A stretch of DNA of 64,000 nucleotides from Perlabentimonas gracilis (GTDB lineage: Bacteria; Bacteroidota; Bacteroidia; Bacteroidales; Tenuifilaceae): NCBI RefSeq assembly GCF_011174675.1, contig NZ_JAANIG010000025.1, forward strand, positions 1 through 64,000. Reading direction: 5' to 3'. Below the pieces are notes generated by a model. It was not told where the DNA came from. It searched no databases and was given only the letters and a program-made list of their open reading frames with translations. Made by a program: the position numbers and the translations under genes. The first letter of the stretch is position 1. Each line of letters opens with the position of its first letter. This document shows, in pieces, positions 24,267 to 32,478 of the stretch.

Positions 24267-24350
24267 CCCTAAACTTTAAACTCTAAACCCTAAACCCTAA
24301 ACCCTAAACTCTAAACTCTAAACCCTAAACTTTAAACCTTAAATCTTAAA
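24267..24350. repeat. Twelve heptamer units of telomere-like CYYTAAA
   Basis: Twelve consecutive 7-base units fit YYYTAAA: CCCTAAA five times, CTCTAAA three times, CTTTAAA twice, CCTTAAA and TCTTAAA once each. The array has no interruption and lies in a noncoding gap after a gene end and the palindromic element. Confidence 0.85.
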
Positions 24351-24439
24351 CTCTCTATCCCATTCTCCCCTTCCCACATGTTTATAAACACACCCAACTA
24401 ATTATCTCCGCAAAGGTTTTCGAATTACATTTTTATCAA

Positions 24440-24447
24440 TAAATTTG
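24440..24447 (+). promoter_or_regulatory. Minus-7 box upstream of the symporter operon
   Basis: TAAATTTG, a full match to TAnnTTTG, with TTTT about 19 bases upstream as a poor minus-33 box. It leaves a leader of about 155 bases before the start at 24610. Confidence 0.4.
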
Positions 24448-24609
24448 CGTTGCTTTATCGCTTAATAGTTATGCTTTTGTCAGGTATTTAGCATATTGTG
24501 GTACCAAGTATGGGTTTAGGTTTTCCTAAGCCTTGTTCTTTTTATATCATTACAATTTCTAGTTTAACAACCTAACCCTGCCAGAGGCAGGTAAACCTAA
24601 AAAAACTGT

Positions 24610-26106
24610 ATGTCAACCTATCTAATTGTTGTTCTGGCCTACTTTGGCTTGATTACCCTAATATCTATTCTAACCAAGAAGGTGGCCAGCCGATCGGCTG
24701 CCGATTATCTGGTGGCGGGGCGCAACCTTGGCGTTATTGCTTGTGCTGTGGTGGTGGCCTCAGAGTGGCTAGGAGGGATGAGCACCATTGGTGTTAGCGA
24801 AAAATCGTTCACCTCGGGCACTCTGCAACCCATCCTATACAATATCTCCACGGCTATCGGTATGATTATTATTGGTTACACTGTGGCACGTCATTATCGT
24901 CAAAACAATGTGCACACCGTGAGCGAGATGCTGGGCCGTCTATTTGGCAAGCGCGCTAAAGCCATATCTGCCATCGCCTTTCTGTTTGCCTACATCGTGT
25001 TGGCCTTTGTGCAGCTGCAAACCGCATCAAGCGTAATATCTGCAATGTTCGAGTTGCCTTGGGTTACATCCGTAATAATATCATCGGTAGTAATCACCAT
25101 ATACACATACATTGGCGGAATGCACGCCTTGGCCATTACAGGTATAATCCACGTTGTGGTGATGTTTGGAGGAATTGGGTTTGCTGCATTCACGGGTATA
25201 ACCGATATAGGTGGGTTTGCTGCGCTTAAGGCCGATATGGTGGCTCTGGGATCACCCGAGAACCTATACAACCCATTTAGCGGGGGATTGGGCTATGCCT
25301 GGAGTTTAATTATTGGTGGAGTGCTAGGTGGAATGGCTGGTCAGGCAAGTATTCAGCCAATTTTTGCTGCCCGTTCTGCCGATATCGCTAAGAAAGCAGC
25401 AATCCTATCATCGCTTATCATCGCACCCTTTGGTATTATGGTGGCTATCCTTGGCCTGGTGGCCAAAACAGGTAACTACTTTGATGTAACCACTGCGGCA
25501 AGCCCACTTTGGAATGCCGACCTGGGCATAATTAACCCCAAGATGGTGCTACCTACCCTTATGGTTACCCCCGAGTTTATCCACCCTGTTATGGGGGGAA
25601 TTGCCCTTGCTGGTATTCTGGCGGCAATCCTATCAACCGTTGGCCCTGTAAACTTTGCCGTGGTAACCATTGCCACAAAGGATATTTACCACGGAATAAT
25701 CAACAAGTCGGCTGTCGATCAGAAAATTATCTCCACCGCTCGCAAGCTGGTTATCCTTGTAAACCTTATAACCATACCGCTAGCTATTTACTCAAGCGGA
25801 GCAATTCTTAGTATGGCCTATATATCGTATGGCATACGTGCCATTGGTGCCATAGTTATTGTGCTAGGTATTTACAAGCGTGGTTGGATCTCCACCGATG
25901 GTGTTCGCTTTGCATTTATTGGCGGTACAGTTGCCGTTTTAGTGAATATTATTGCGAAGCTGGCAGGTTGGTGGAAAATGGAGGACACCTATGTTGCTGT
26001 TATAGCTGCGGTTATTTGCATTATTATCGGTAATATCTATGCCAATAAGCGCAAGCGCGAAATAAGGGCTAAGGGCATTTCCATGCGTAAGCCTAAGGAT
26101 ATTTAA
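24610..26106 (+). CDS. Sodium:solute symporter family transporter
   Basis: 498 residues with about 13 hydrophobic segments. The N-terminal SAADYLVAGRNLG and the segment with SEWLGGMSTIG are typical of the SSSF family (PutP/PanF type), which couples uptake of sugars, amino acids or carboxylates to Na+ entry. First gene of a four-gene operon: 13 bases separate it from the CoA-transferase gene. Context suggests a carboxylate substrate, possibly a 2-oxoacid or a related branched or aromatic acid. Confidence 0.85.
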   Translation: MSTYLIVVLAYFGLITLISILTKKVASRSAADYLVAGRNLGVIACAVVVASEWLGGMSTIGVSEKSFTSGTLQPILYNISTAIGMIIIGYTVARHYRQNNVHTVSEMLGRLFGKRAKAISAIAFLFAYIVLAFVQLQTASSVISAMFELPWVTSVIISSVVITIYTYIGGMHALAITGIIHVVVMFGGIGFAAFTGITDIGGFAALKADMVALGSPENLYNPFSGGLGYAWSLIIGGVLGGMAGQASIQPIFAARSADIAKKAAILSSLIIAPFGIMVAILGLVAKTGNYFDVTTAASPLWNADLGIINPKMVLPTLMVTPEFIHPVMGGIALAGILAAILSTVGPVNFAVVTIATKDIYHGIINKSAVDQKIISTARKLVILVNLITIPLAIYSSGAILSMAYISYGIRAIGAIVIVLGIYKRGWISTDGVRFAFIGGTVAVLVNIIAKLAGWWKMEDTYVAVIAAVICIIIGNIYANKRKREIRAKGISMRKPKDI

Positions 26107-26119
26107 CGCTTTTATCGAT

Positions 26120-27337
26120 ATGAATAATTCAAAACCGTTAGAAGGAATTAAGGTGCTGGAGTTGGCCAGTGTATTGGCCGGGCCAAGCATAGGGATGTTC
26201 CTAGCCGAGTTGGGTGCCGAAGTAATTAAGGTTGAAAATTTGGTTACCGATGGCGATGTTACCCGCAAATGGAAGCTGCCCACCGAAAATCCCGATACCG
26301 ACATTTCTGGATACTACTCATGCGTGAACTGGGGCAAGAAATCGTTAGCCATCGACCTCTCCAAGTGCGAGGGGCTAAATGTGATATATGCCTTGGGTAA
26401 GCAGTGCGATATTATTCTGGCAAGCTACAAGCCCGGCGATGCAGAGAAACTTCAGGTAGATTATAATACTTTCAAAAAGTTAAACCCAAAGGTTATCTAT
26501 TCGCATATTACAGGTTATGGCCTTAACAACCAGAGGGCTGGTTTCGATGCCATTATTCAGGCCGAGAGCGGATTTACCTTTATGAATGGCGAACCCGACG
26601 GCCCCCCCACCAAGATGCCTGTGGCATTGATGGATGTGCTGGCGGCACATCATCTTAAGGAGGCCATTCTGCTGGCTCTTTTCCAGCGCGAGCGGGGAGG
26701 CGAGGGGTGCTATATCGATGCATCGTTATTCAAGGCTGGCGTTTCGTCGTTGGCTAACCAGGCCACCAATTGGCTTGTGGGCAAAACCATACCCAAGCGA
26801 ATGGGTTCCGATCATCCCAATATTGTTCCCTACGGAACTATCTACAACACCTCCGATGGCAAGGGCATAGTGATTGCCGTTGGCACCGAGAAGCAGTTTG
26901 CCGAGCTGTGCGAAGTGCTGGGCAAACCCGAGCTGGCGGCCGATCCTAAGTATAGCAAGAACTTTAGCCGGGTAAAGAATAAGGCGGAGATAAACGGCAT
27001 ACTGCAGGATTTAATCATCAAGTACGATCGCGAAACAATTTTAGGGATGCTAGCCAAGCGTAAGGTGCCTGCTGGTGGGGTGTTCAATATGCAGGAGGTG
27101 TTTGAAACCCCCGAAGCCAAAGAGATGATTCTTGAGGCCGATATCAACGGGATGGCCATCCAAGGGGTTAGCTCCGTGGCATTTAATGTCGATGGAAACC
27201 CGTCGAGTGGTGGTATAAGCTATCCACCCCACTACGGCGAGCACACCTACCACATCCTCCGCGATGAGTTAGGGCTAGAGCTCGAGGAAATTGAAAAATT
27301 AATCAGTCAAAACATAGTGTATGCAGCAAACAAGTAA
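26120..27337 (+). CDS. Family III (CaiB/BaiF-type) CoA-transferase
   Basis: 405 residues. The start LEGIKVLELASVLAGPSIGMFLAELGAEVIKVE (split here at residue 25 by convention) is the family III signature, and Asp172 in P-V-A-L-M-D-V-L is at the position of the catalytic aspartate that forms acyl-enzyme anhydrides. These enzymes swap CoA between carboxylic acids without ATP. The last 17 bases overlap the alpha-subunit gene, so activity is likely linked to acyl-CoA made by that oxidoreductase. The specific acid is not predictable. Confidence 0.88.
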   Translation: MNNSKPLEGIKVLELASVLAGPSIGMFLAELGAEVIKVENLVTDGDVTRKWKLPTENPDTDISGYYSCVNWGKKSLAIDLSKCEGLNVIYALGKQCDIILASYKPGDAEKLQVDYNTFKKLNPKVIYSHITGYGLNNQRAGFDAIIQAESGFTFMNGEPDGPPTKMPVALMDVLAAHHLKEAILLALFQRERGGEGCYIDASLFKAGVSSLANQATNWLVGKTIPKRMGSDHPNIVPYGTIYNTSDGKGIVIAVGTEKQFAELCEVLGKPELAADPKYSKNFSRVKNKAEINGILQDLIIKYDRETILGMLAKRKVPAGGVFNMQEVFETPEAKEMILEADINGMAIQGVSSVAFNVDGNPSSGGISYPPHYGEHTYHILRDELGLELEEIEKLISQNIVYAANK

Positions 27338-28439
27338 AAACAAGTTGGTGATTACCGATGGCTCTCGGCTAATGATTGAGGCCATGGCTAAAGCCGGTGC
27401 CGATGCATTTATTGGCTACCCCATCACCCCAGCAAACCTGCTTTACTCATACTCGGCCGCACGGATGCCCATGATGCTTCCTGCCCCCGATGAGATAACC
27501 ACCCTGCAGTGGATGACCGGACTCTCTACAGCGGGCAAGCTGCCCGTTACGGCCACATCGTTTCCCGGCTATGCGCTAATGCTGGAGTCCATCAATATGG
27601 CGTTCATGATGGAGATGCCCATGGTGATAATCCTGGTGCAGCGTCTTGGTCCAGCCACCGGAACTGCCACCTGCGGAGCACAGGGCGATTTAATGCTGCT
27701 CAGGGGTCAAATCTCTGGCGGTCATCAGCTACCCGTACTTTGCGCATCGGACTATAAGGATTGCTGGACTTTGGCAGCCGAATCGGTTAAGCTGGCCGAA
27801 AGGCTTCGCACGCCCGTGGTGCTGCTTACCTCCAAGGAGGGAATTATGACCCAGCGTAGCTTCGACCTGTCCGTTTTGGAAGATATTCAGCCAGTTGTTA
27901 AGAACCGATACAGCAAGAGCGAACCATATGTTCCCTACCTAGCCGACGATTCGTTGGTGCCCGAGTTCCTCGAGGTGGGAAACCCTAACCATCAGGTGCG
28001 TACAACTGCATCAACCCACGATACCAAGGGTATTCTGCAGCACTCAACGCCCGAGGCGTTGGCCAATACAGTTCGTCTGGAGAATAAGGCCAATCATCAC
28101 CTTAAATCATATACTTTTTTTGACCTTGACGAGCAGCCCGGTGCCAACAAGCTTATTGTGGCTTTCGATATATCGGCAAATGCTGCCATCGACGCTGTGG
28201 CCATGATGCGCGAGCAGGGCGAAAAGGTTTCGCTGCTTATTCCAAAAACCCTATTCCCAATACCCGACGATTATTACGAGATAATGGACAGGTATGACAA
28301 GGTGGTGATGGTTGAGGAGAACATGAATGCACAGTATGCACGCATACTTTTTGGGCATCGCCTGCCTAGTAAAATTGCCACCGTTGGAGCACTAGGCAAA
28401 ATGATTACACCACAGGAAATAATAAACGGAGGAAAGTAA
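27321..28439 (+). CDS. 2-oxoacid:ferredoxin oxidoreductase, alpha subunit
   Basis: 372 residues; GYPITPANLLY is the family's Y-P-I-T-P signature and GPATGTATCGAQGDL matches the GPSTGxPT-xxQxDL loop of the pyrimidine-binding domain. The protein corresponds to KorA/VorB-type alpha subunits without an attached gamma domain. It works with the beta-gamma protein encoded two bases downstream to turn a 2-oxoacid and CoA into acyl-CoA, CO2 and reduced ferredoxin. Oxygen sensitivity of this class fits an anaerobic host. Confidence 0.85.
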   Translation: MQQTSKNKLVITDGSRLMIEAMAKAGADAFIGYPITPANLLYSYSAARMPMMLPAPDEITTLQWMTGLSTAGKLPVTATSFPGYALMLESINMAFMMEMPMVIILVQRLGPATGTATCGAQGDLMLLRGQISGGHQLPVLCASDYKDCWTLAAESVKLAERLRTPVVLLTSKEGIMTQRSFDLSVLEDIQPVVKNRYSKSEPYVPYLADDSLVPEFLEVGNPNHQVRTTASTHDTKGILQHSTPEALANTVRLENKANHHLKSYTFFDLDEQPGANKLIVAFDISANAAIDAVAMMREQGEKVSLLIPKTLFPIPDDYYEIMDRYDKVVMVEENMNAQYARILFGHRLPSKIATVGALGKMITPQEIINGGK

Positions 28440-28441
28440 CC

Positions 28442-29710
28442 ATGAGCACACCTTTTCTAAATACACCAAACCTACCTTTCTGCAAGGGATGCGGACACGA
28501 CCTGATTGCTAAAAGTACCGCTCAGGCGCTCGAAAAGATTGGGCTTAATCCTCTTGATGTAATCATGGTTACCGATATTGGCTGCCATGGTATTATCGAT
28601 AAAACCTTAAACACACACACTGTTCACGGATTGCATGGCCGTTCCGTTGCCTTGGGTGCAGGTGTTTCGTTCGCCATGGAGAACACCGATAAGAAGGTGA
28701 TAGTGTTCCTTGGCGATGGAGGCTCAACCATTGGCTTGCAGCACATCATCGAGGCATCGAGGATGAACCTTAACCTTACCATTGTTATCCACAACAATAT
28801 GCTATACGGGATGACCGGTGGCCAAACCAGTGGTTTAACCCCAACCGGGTTCCGTACAACCACAGCAATGGAGGGTAACCCATTCAGCGCGCACGATATC
28901 TGTAAGTTAACCCACACCGCTGGTGCAGCATATGTTACGCGAATTCTTGGCATTGGCAATATTGCCGATAAGCTGGCCGAGGCGTATAGCGTTAAGGGGT
29001 GCTCAGTGGTTGAGGTGGTTGAGATTTGCCCAAGCTATGGGGTGAAATTCAACCCCAAGCGTAAGCTTAGCGAGATTATGGAGTCGATGGGACATACCGA
29101 GGGCGTATGGACCAACGATAGATTGGCATATACCTACCCGAATTCCACAAAGATGAACGATTTGCTTGCCAAGCTCCCCGTGATAGAGCAGAAGCATACC
29201 GGTGGGCTCGACAAGCATTACCAGCTGGTTATGACAGGCTCGGCTGGCGAGGGCGTACAGGTGGCCTCTGCCATTCTTGCGCGCGCTGCGTTGAGCTCGG
29301 GCTACCAGGTAACCCAAAAGGGTAGCTACCCGGTAACTGTTGGGGTGGGATTCTCAACATCGGAGGTAAATATCTCACCCGAGGCCATTCACTACCACGG
29401 TATGGCTAGCCCCGATGCCATTCTGGTAACATCTCTCGATGGGCTTAACCATCAGATGAAGCGTATTAATGCCATGAAGGATGGATTACTTCTGATTGAT
29501 TCGAGCCTTGAAGTGCCCACTACTGGTGCAAAGGTGGTAAGCCACGACTTTAGGATTGCTGGCCCCAAAAATGCGGCCCTGTACTCGCTGCTTATGTTTG
29601 CCAAAATCACAGGGCTTGTTAAGCGCGATGCCATTATTGATGCCTTAAATGATATGGGTCTTGGCGAAAAAATTCCAGTGGAGAAGATTGAAGGATTGCT
29701 TAATTCCTAA
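28442..29710 (+). CDS. 2-oxoacid:ferredoxin oxidoreductase, fused beta and gamma subunits
   Basis: 422 residues. The beta part (about 1-240) has FCKGCGH, GDG (91-93) ... NN (118-119) for thiamine diphosphate/Mg, and four cysteines (14, 17, 48, 196) placed to hold the proximal [4Fe-4S] cluster. From about residue 255, YQLVMTGSAGEGVQVAS begins the gamma domain that binds CoA. No delta subunit (2[4Fe-4S] ferredoxin-like) is encoded nearby, so electrons would pass straight to free ferredoxin. Last gene of the operon, closed by the terminator at 29726-29762. Confidence 0.85.
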   Translation: MSTPFLNTPNLPFCKGCGHDLIAKSTAQALEKIGLNPLDVIMVTDIGCHGIIDKTLNTHTVHGLHGRSVALGAGVSFAMENTDKKVIVFLGDGGSTIGLQHIIEASRMNLNLTIVIHNNMLYGMTGGQTSGLTPTGFRTTTAMEGNPFSAHDICKLTHTAGAAYVTRILGIGNIADKLAEAYSVKGCSVVEVVEICPSYGVKFNPKRKLSEIMESMGHTEGVWTNDRLAYTYPNSTKMNDLLAKLPVIEQKHTGGLDKHYQLVMTGSAGEGVQVASAILARAALSSGYQVTQKGSYPVTVGVGFSTSEVNISPEAIHYHGMASPDAILVTSLDGLNHQMKRINAMKDGLLLIDSSLEVPTTGAKVVSHDFRIAGPKNAALYSLLMFAKITGLVKRDAIIDALNDMGLGEKIPVEKIEGLLNS

Positions 29711-29725
29711 AGGGGTATATAATAC

Positions 29726-29762
29726 AAAAAAGGGCGCTCAGTTTGTTGAACGCCCTTTTTTT
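29726..29762. terminator. Bidirectional intrinsic terminator between convergent genes
   Basis: AAAAAAGGGCG (29726-29736) pairs with CGCCCTTTTTT (29751-29761), flanked by A and T runs, so it can stop both the oxidoreductase operon and the HAD gene. Confidence 0.85.
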
Positions 29763-30393
29763 ATAATGACAAAACCGCCTTTTGGAGTTCACTAGGGTTG
29801 TCAATTATTACATCGGGCTTATAAATTTCAAGCAATTCCTTGGATTGAAACCCCCAGCCAACTGCAACTACGGGAATTCCCATTTTTTTTGCAGCCTCAA
29901 TATCACGAGTCTCGTCGCCTACATATATAGCCGATTCCTTCTCAATGCCGTACTTTTTCATATATCTGGCAATAACCTTATCCTTGCCAAACAGGTGCTT
30001 GCTGGTGTATATTGTGCTAAAAAGGTCTAGAATTTTGTGCTCATCAAAAAAATGCTCCACATTTTTACGCGAGTTAGATGTAACCACACCTAATATAAAC
30101 CCCGCTTCCTTTAGATGTTCCAACGACTCAACTATACCATTGAATGGTTTAACATTCTTTATCTCCATGAATAGTTCATGCCGAAGGCGTAGCAGGAGGA
30201 AGGGTAATTTTAGAAATGTAACCTCTAGCTCAACCATTAGGTCATGAGGTTTTTTGCTTTGTAAAACCTTACTCCTTTCTTTCTGTAGCTGTTTGCATCC
30301 ATACTCATGGGCAATCCTGTTGTAAATATCCACTCCGGTATCCAGGGTGTTGGCTAGGGTTCCATCAAAATCGAAAATAATATGCTTTTTCAT
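29761..30393 (-). CDS. HAD-superfamily phosphatase (phosphoglycolate phosphatase-like)
   Basis: 210 residues with all HAD motifs: FDFDGTLANT (nucleophile Asp8, acid Asp10), VVTSNSRKN (Thr), the Lys in KDKVIARYMKKYG, and YVGDETRDIEAA. A helical cap lies between motifs I and II (about 15-80), as in Gph/YjjG-type phosphatases. The substrate may be phosphoglycolate or another small phosphate ester; it cannot be fixed from sequence. Confidence 0.8.
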   Translation of the reverse strand: MKKHIIFDFDGTLANTLDTGVDIYNRIAHEYGCKQLQKERSKVLQSKKPHDLMVELEVTFLKLPFLLLRLRHELFMEIKNVKPFNGIVESLEHLKEAGFILGVVTSNSRKNVEHFFDEHKILDLFSTIYTSKHLFGKDKVIARYMKKYGIEKESAIYVGDETRDIEAAKKMGIPVVAVGWGFQSKELLEIYKPDVIIDNPSELQKAVLSL

Positions 30394-30440
30394 AGCTTAA
30401 TGGTTGAGGAAATTCTAAAGATGTATAATGGTGTTAATAT

Positions 30441-31259
30441 TTAAAAGATGAAATGCTGATAAGATTTATTTTTGAATACTACTTTAGTAGTTAATTCGAT
30501 CTCGTGAACCAAAAATTTAAGGGTGTCAATTTCTCCGCTTGAGTAGAATGTAACCGATGGTTCGGTGCCGATTCCGCTATGAGGCTCTTTAGCCTCTTCG
30601 GAAAGTACCCTCGCGGTTTGCTTGGCCACAGCTGGTGCTGGGTTATCAATAACAACACCTTCAGGTAAAATCTTTTTGAGAACGGGAATAAAGAAAGGGT
30701 AATGCGTGCACCCTAGCACAAGATGATCAATCTTTTCATCAAGCATCGGTGCTATATAGGTCTGTAGCAACTCACTTGCCTCTTTCGATTGAGACTTTCC
30801 TTGTTCAACCAGTTCAACCAGCCCCGCTCCAACTTGATAGGACACGTTTATATTGGCAGCATACTTTGCGGTGGTTTCGCGGTAGAGCCTTCCATTGAAT
30901 GTGCCCTTGGTGGCGAGCACACCTATCGACTTTGTTTTGGTGGCCAATGCTGCAGGTTTCACTGCGGGTTCCATTCCTACGAATGGAATAGGGAAATTGG
31001 CTCTTAAATAATCAATAGCTGCTGCAGTGGCGGTGTTGCATGCCACCACTATAATTGTGCAACCCTGGTCGAGAAGGAATTTTGTTATTATTTCGGAAAG
31101 CCTTATGATTTCATCTGGCCCTTTGGGGCCATAGGGGCAATGCTTAGTATCGGCAAAATAAACATAGGAATGATGGGGTAGTAGCTGAGCAAGTTCCTTA
31201 AGAACGGTAAGCCCTCCAACCCCCGAATCGAAAACTCCTACTTTAGTTGTATTTGTCAT
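30441..31259 (-). CDS. murI: Glutamate racemase
   Basis: 272 residues making D-glutamate for peptidoglycan. Both catalytic cysteines are present, Cys74 in VVACNTATA and Cys184 in VLGCTHYPFF, together with the GVFDSGVGGLTV N-terminus (Asp11, Ser12). It lies after the ompH-like gene but behind an intrinsic terminator (31286-31323), so it is partly or wholly separately transcribed. Its place at the end of the uppS-bamA-ompH block is usual for Bacteroidota. Confidence 0.95.
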   Translation of the reverse strand: MTNTTKVGVFDSGVGGLTVLKELAQLLPHHSYVYFADTKHCPYGPKGPDEIIRLSEIITKFLLDQGCTIIVVACNTATAAAIDYLRANFPIPFVGMEPAVKPAALATKTKSIGVLATKGTFNGRLYRETTAKYAANINVSYQVGAGLVELVEQGKSQSKEASELLQTYIAPMLDEKIDHLVLGCTHYPFFIPVLKKILPEGVVIDNPAPAVAKQTARVLSEEAKEPHSGIGTEPSVTFYSSGEIDTLKFLVHEIELTTKVVFKNKSYQHFIF

Positions 31260-31285
31260 TTTGCCCTATCAATAATTGAGCATAT

Positions 31286-31323
31286 GCAAAAACAGCTCAA
31301 CCCCTTGCGGCGATTGAGCTGTT
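31286..31323 (-). terminator. Terminator between the second ompH-like gene and murI
   Basis: On the minus strand AACAGCTCAA ... TTGAGCTGTT forms a 10-bp stem followed by TTTTTG. Confidence 0.7.
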
Positions 31324-31340
31324 AATTTATGGCTTAATTT

Positions 31341-31856
31341 CTATTGTATTCCCAGCTCCTTCTTTACAAAAGGCATCAAATCGATGCTGTCGTCGGAGAA
31401 ATACACCACGCTACCTACGCTTAGGTCGAATACGTAAATCACTCCCTCTTGCTTAGCAACCTTACGGATGGCAGCATCAGCCTTTTCCATAAGTGGGCGC
31501 ATAAGCTCGCCTTGCATACGCTGGAAGTCTTGCTGAGCAGTTTGTTCAAACTCCTGGATGCGTTGCTGTAGGCTGGTTAGTTCCCTTTCGCGTGCTTCGC
31601 GGATGGCAGCAGTAAATGTTTCGCGGCGCTGCATATAGGTTTGGAGTTTGTTGTTGTACTCAACATGAAGTTCCTCAATTTGCTCCTGAAGATCCTGGCC
31701 ATAAGCATTCAGTTTTGCTTCAGCGCTATCGCGGTCGGGCATAATGGAAAGCAATTCCTGTCCGTTGATATGTGCAAATTTTGGTGCGGTTTGGGCAAAT
31801 ACACTGCCGGTAAAAAGTAGCGCGGCAGCTAGCATAAACATTGCGAATCTTTTCAT
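31341..31856 (-). CDS. OmpH/Skp-like periplasmic chaperone
   Basis: 171 residues with a signal peptide (cleaved after S-V-F-A-Q), starting the mature part with KFAHINGQELLSIMPDR, and a long coiled coil (about 45-125) forming the tentacle helices of Skp. It ties barrel precursors to BamA. Second of two tandem paralogues; it has its own TAAATTTG box at 31883-31890. Confidence 0.88.
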   Translation of the reverse strand: MKRFAMFMLAAALLFTGSVFAQTAPKFAHINGQELLSIMPDRDSAEAKLNAYGQDLQEQIEELHVEYNNKLQTYMQRRETFTAAIREARERELTSLQQRIQEFEQTAQQDFQRMQGELMRPLMEKADAAIRKVAKQEGVIYVFDLSVGSVVYFSDDSIDLMPFVKKELGIQ

Positions 31857-31882
31857 CGTGTTTTTGGTTTTAATTTGACTTA

Positions 31883-31890
31883 CAAATTTA
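31883..31890 (-). promoter_or_regulatory. Minus-7 box for the second ompH-like gene
   Basis: Minus-strand TAAATTTG, a full match to TAnnTTTG, 27 bases before the start at 31856. Confidence 0.45.
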
Positions 31891-31898
31891 AAAATTAA

Positions 31899-32411
31899 TT
31901 AGTTGTAACCAAGTTTTTGTAATACCTCGTCACTCTTATCGTATCTCGGATTAGTATATAGCATATTGGCAGAACCTGCTGCATCAAAAATAACTGCGAA
32001 TCCCCCCTCTGTAGCAATCTCCTTCACTGCGTTAAATACTTGGTCCTGAATGGGCTTTACGAGTTCTTCTCGCTTTTTGAAAAGCATCCCATCCCTTCCA
32101 AAATATCTATTCTGCAACTCCTTTGCGGCCTTTTCGCGCTGCATCATATCATTTTCTCGTTTGCGGCGCATCTCTTCGGTTAGCAATACCTTTTCCGATT
32201 GAAAATCTTGAAACATTTTTTCCAACTGCTTGTATTGCTCCTCCACCTCCGCCTCATATTGTGTCGCTATACGGTTGAGTTGCTCTTGTGCAGCCCTAAA
32301 TGTTGGAATGCGGCTAAGGATGTATTCCGAATCAACAAAGGCAAACTTTTGCCCAAGCGAAGCTAACGGGAGGGCAAAAATGGTTAGGATGATGATTGCG
32401 ATTTTCTTCAT
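31899..32411 (-). CDS. OmpH/Skp-like periplasmic chaperone
   Basis: 170 residues with a signal peptide and mature start KFAFVDSEYILSRIP, then a coiled coil to about residue 120 and a short C-terminal strand region. It follows bamA by 67 bases, so the chaperone and the assembly machine it serves are co-transcribed. Paralogue of 31341-31856. Confidence 0.88.
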   Translation of the reverse strand: MKKIAIIILTIFALPLASLGQKFAFVDSEYILSRIPTFRAAQEQLNRIATQYEAEVEEQYKQLEKMFQDFQSEKVLLTEEMRRKRENDMMQREKAAKELQNRYFGRDGMLFKKREELVKPIQDQVFNAVKEIATEGGFAVIFDAAGSANMLYTNPRYDKSDEVLQKLGYN

Positions 32412-32478
32412 AGCTCTATCCTTTAAGTTTGGTGTGGCAATTATCTCGCCAGCTTTAAACCCCTTTGTTTAAATAGTG

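Noticed and set aside
24267-24350. CRISPR array
   Set aside because: The 7-base units follow each other without spacers; no cas genes are present.
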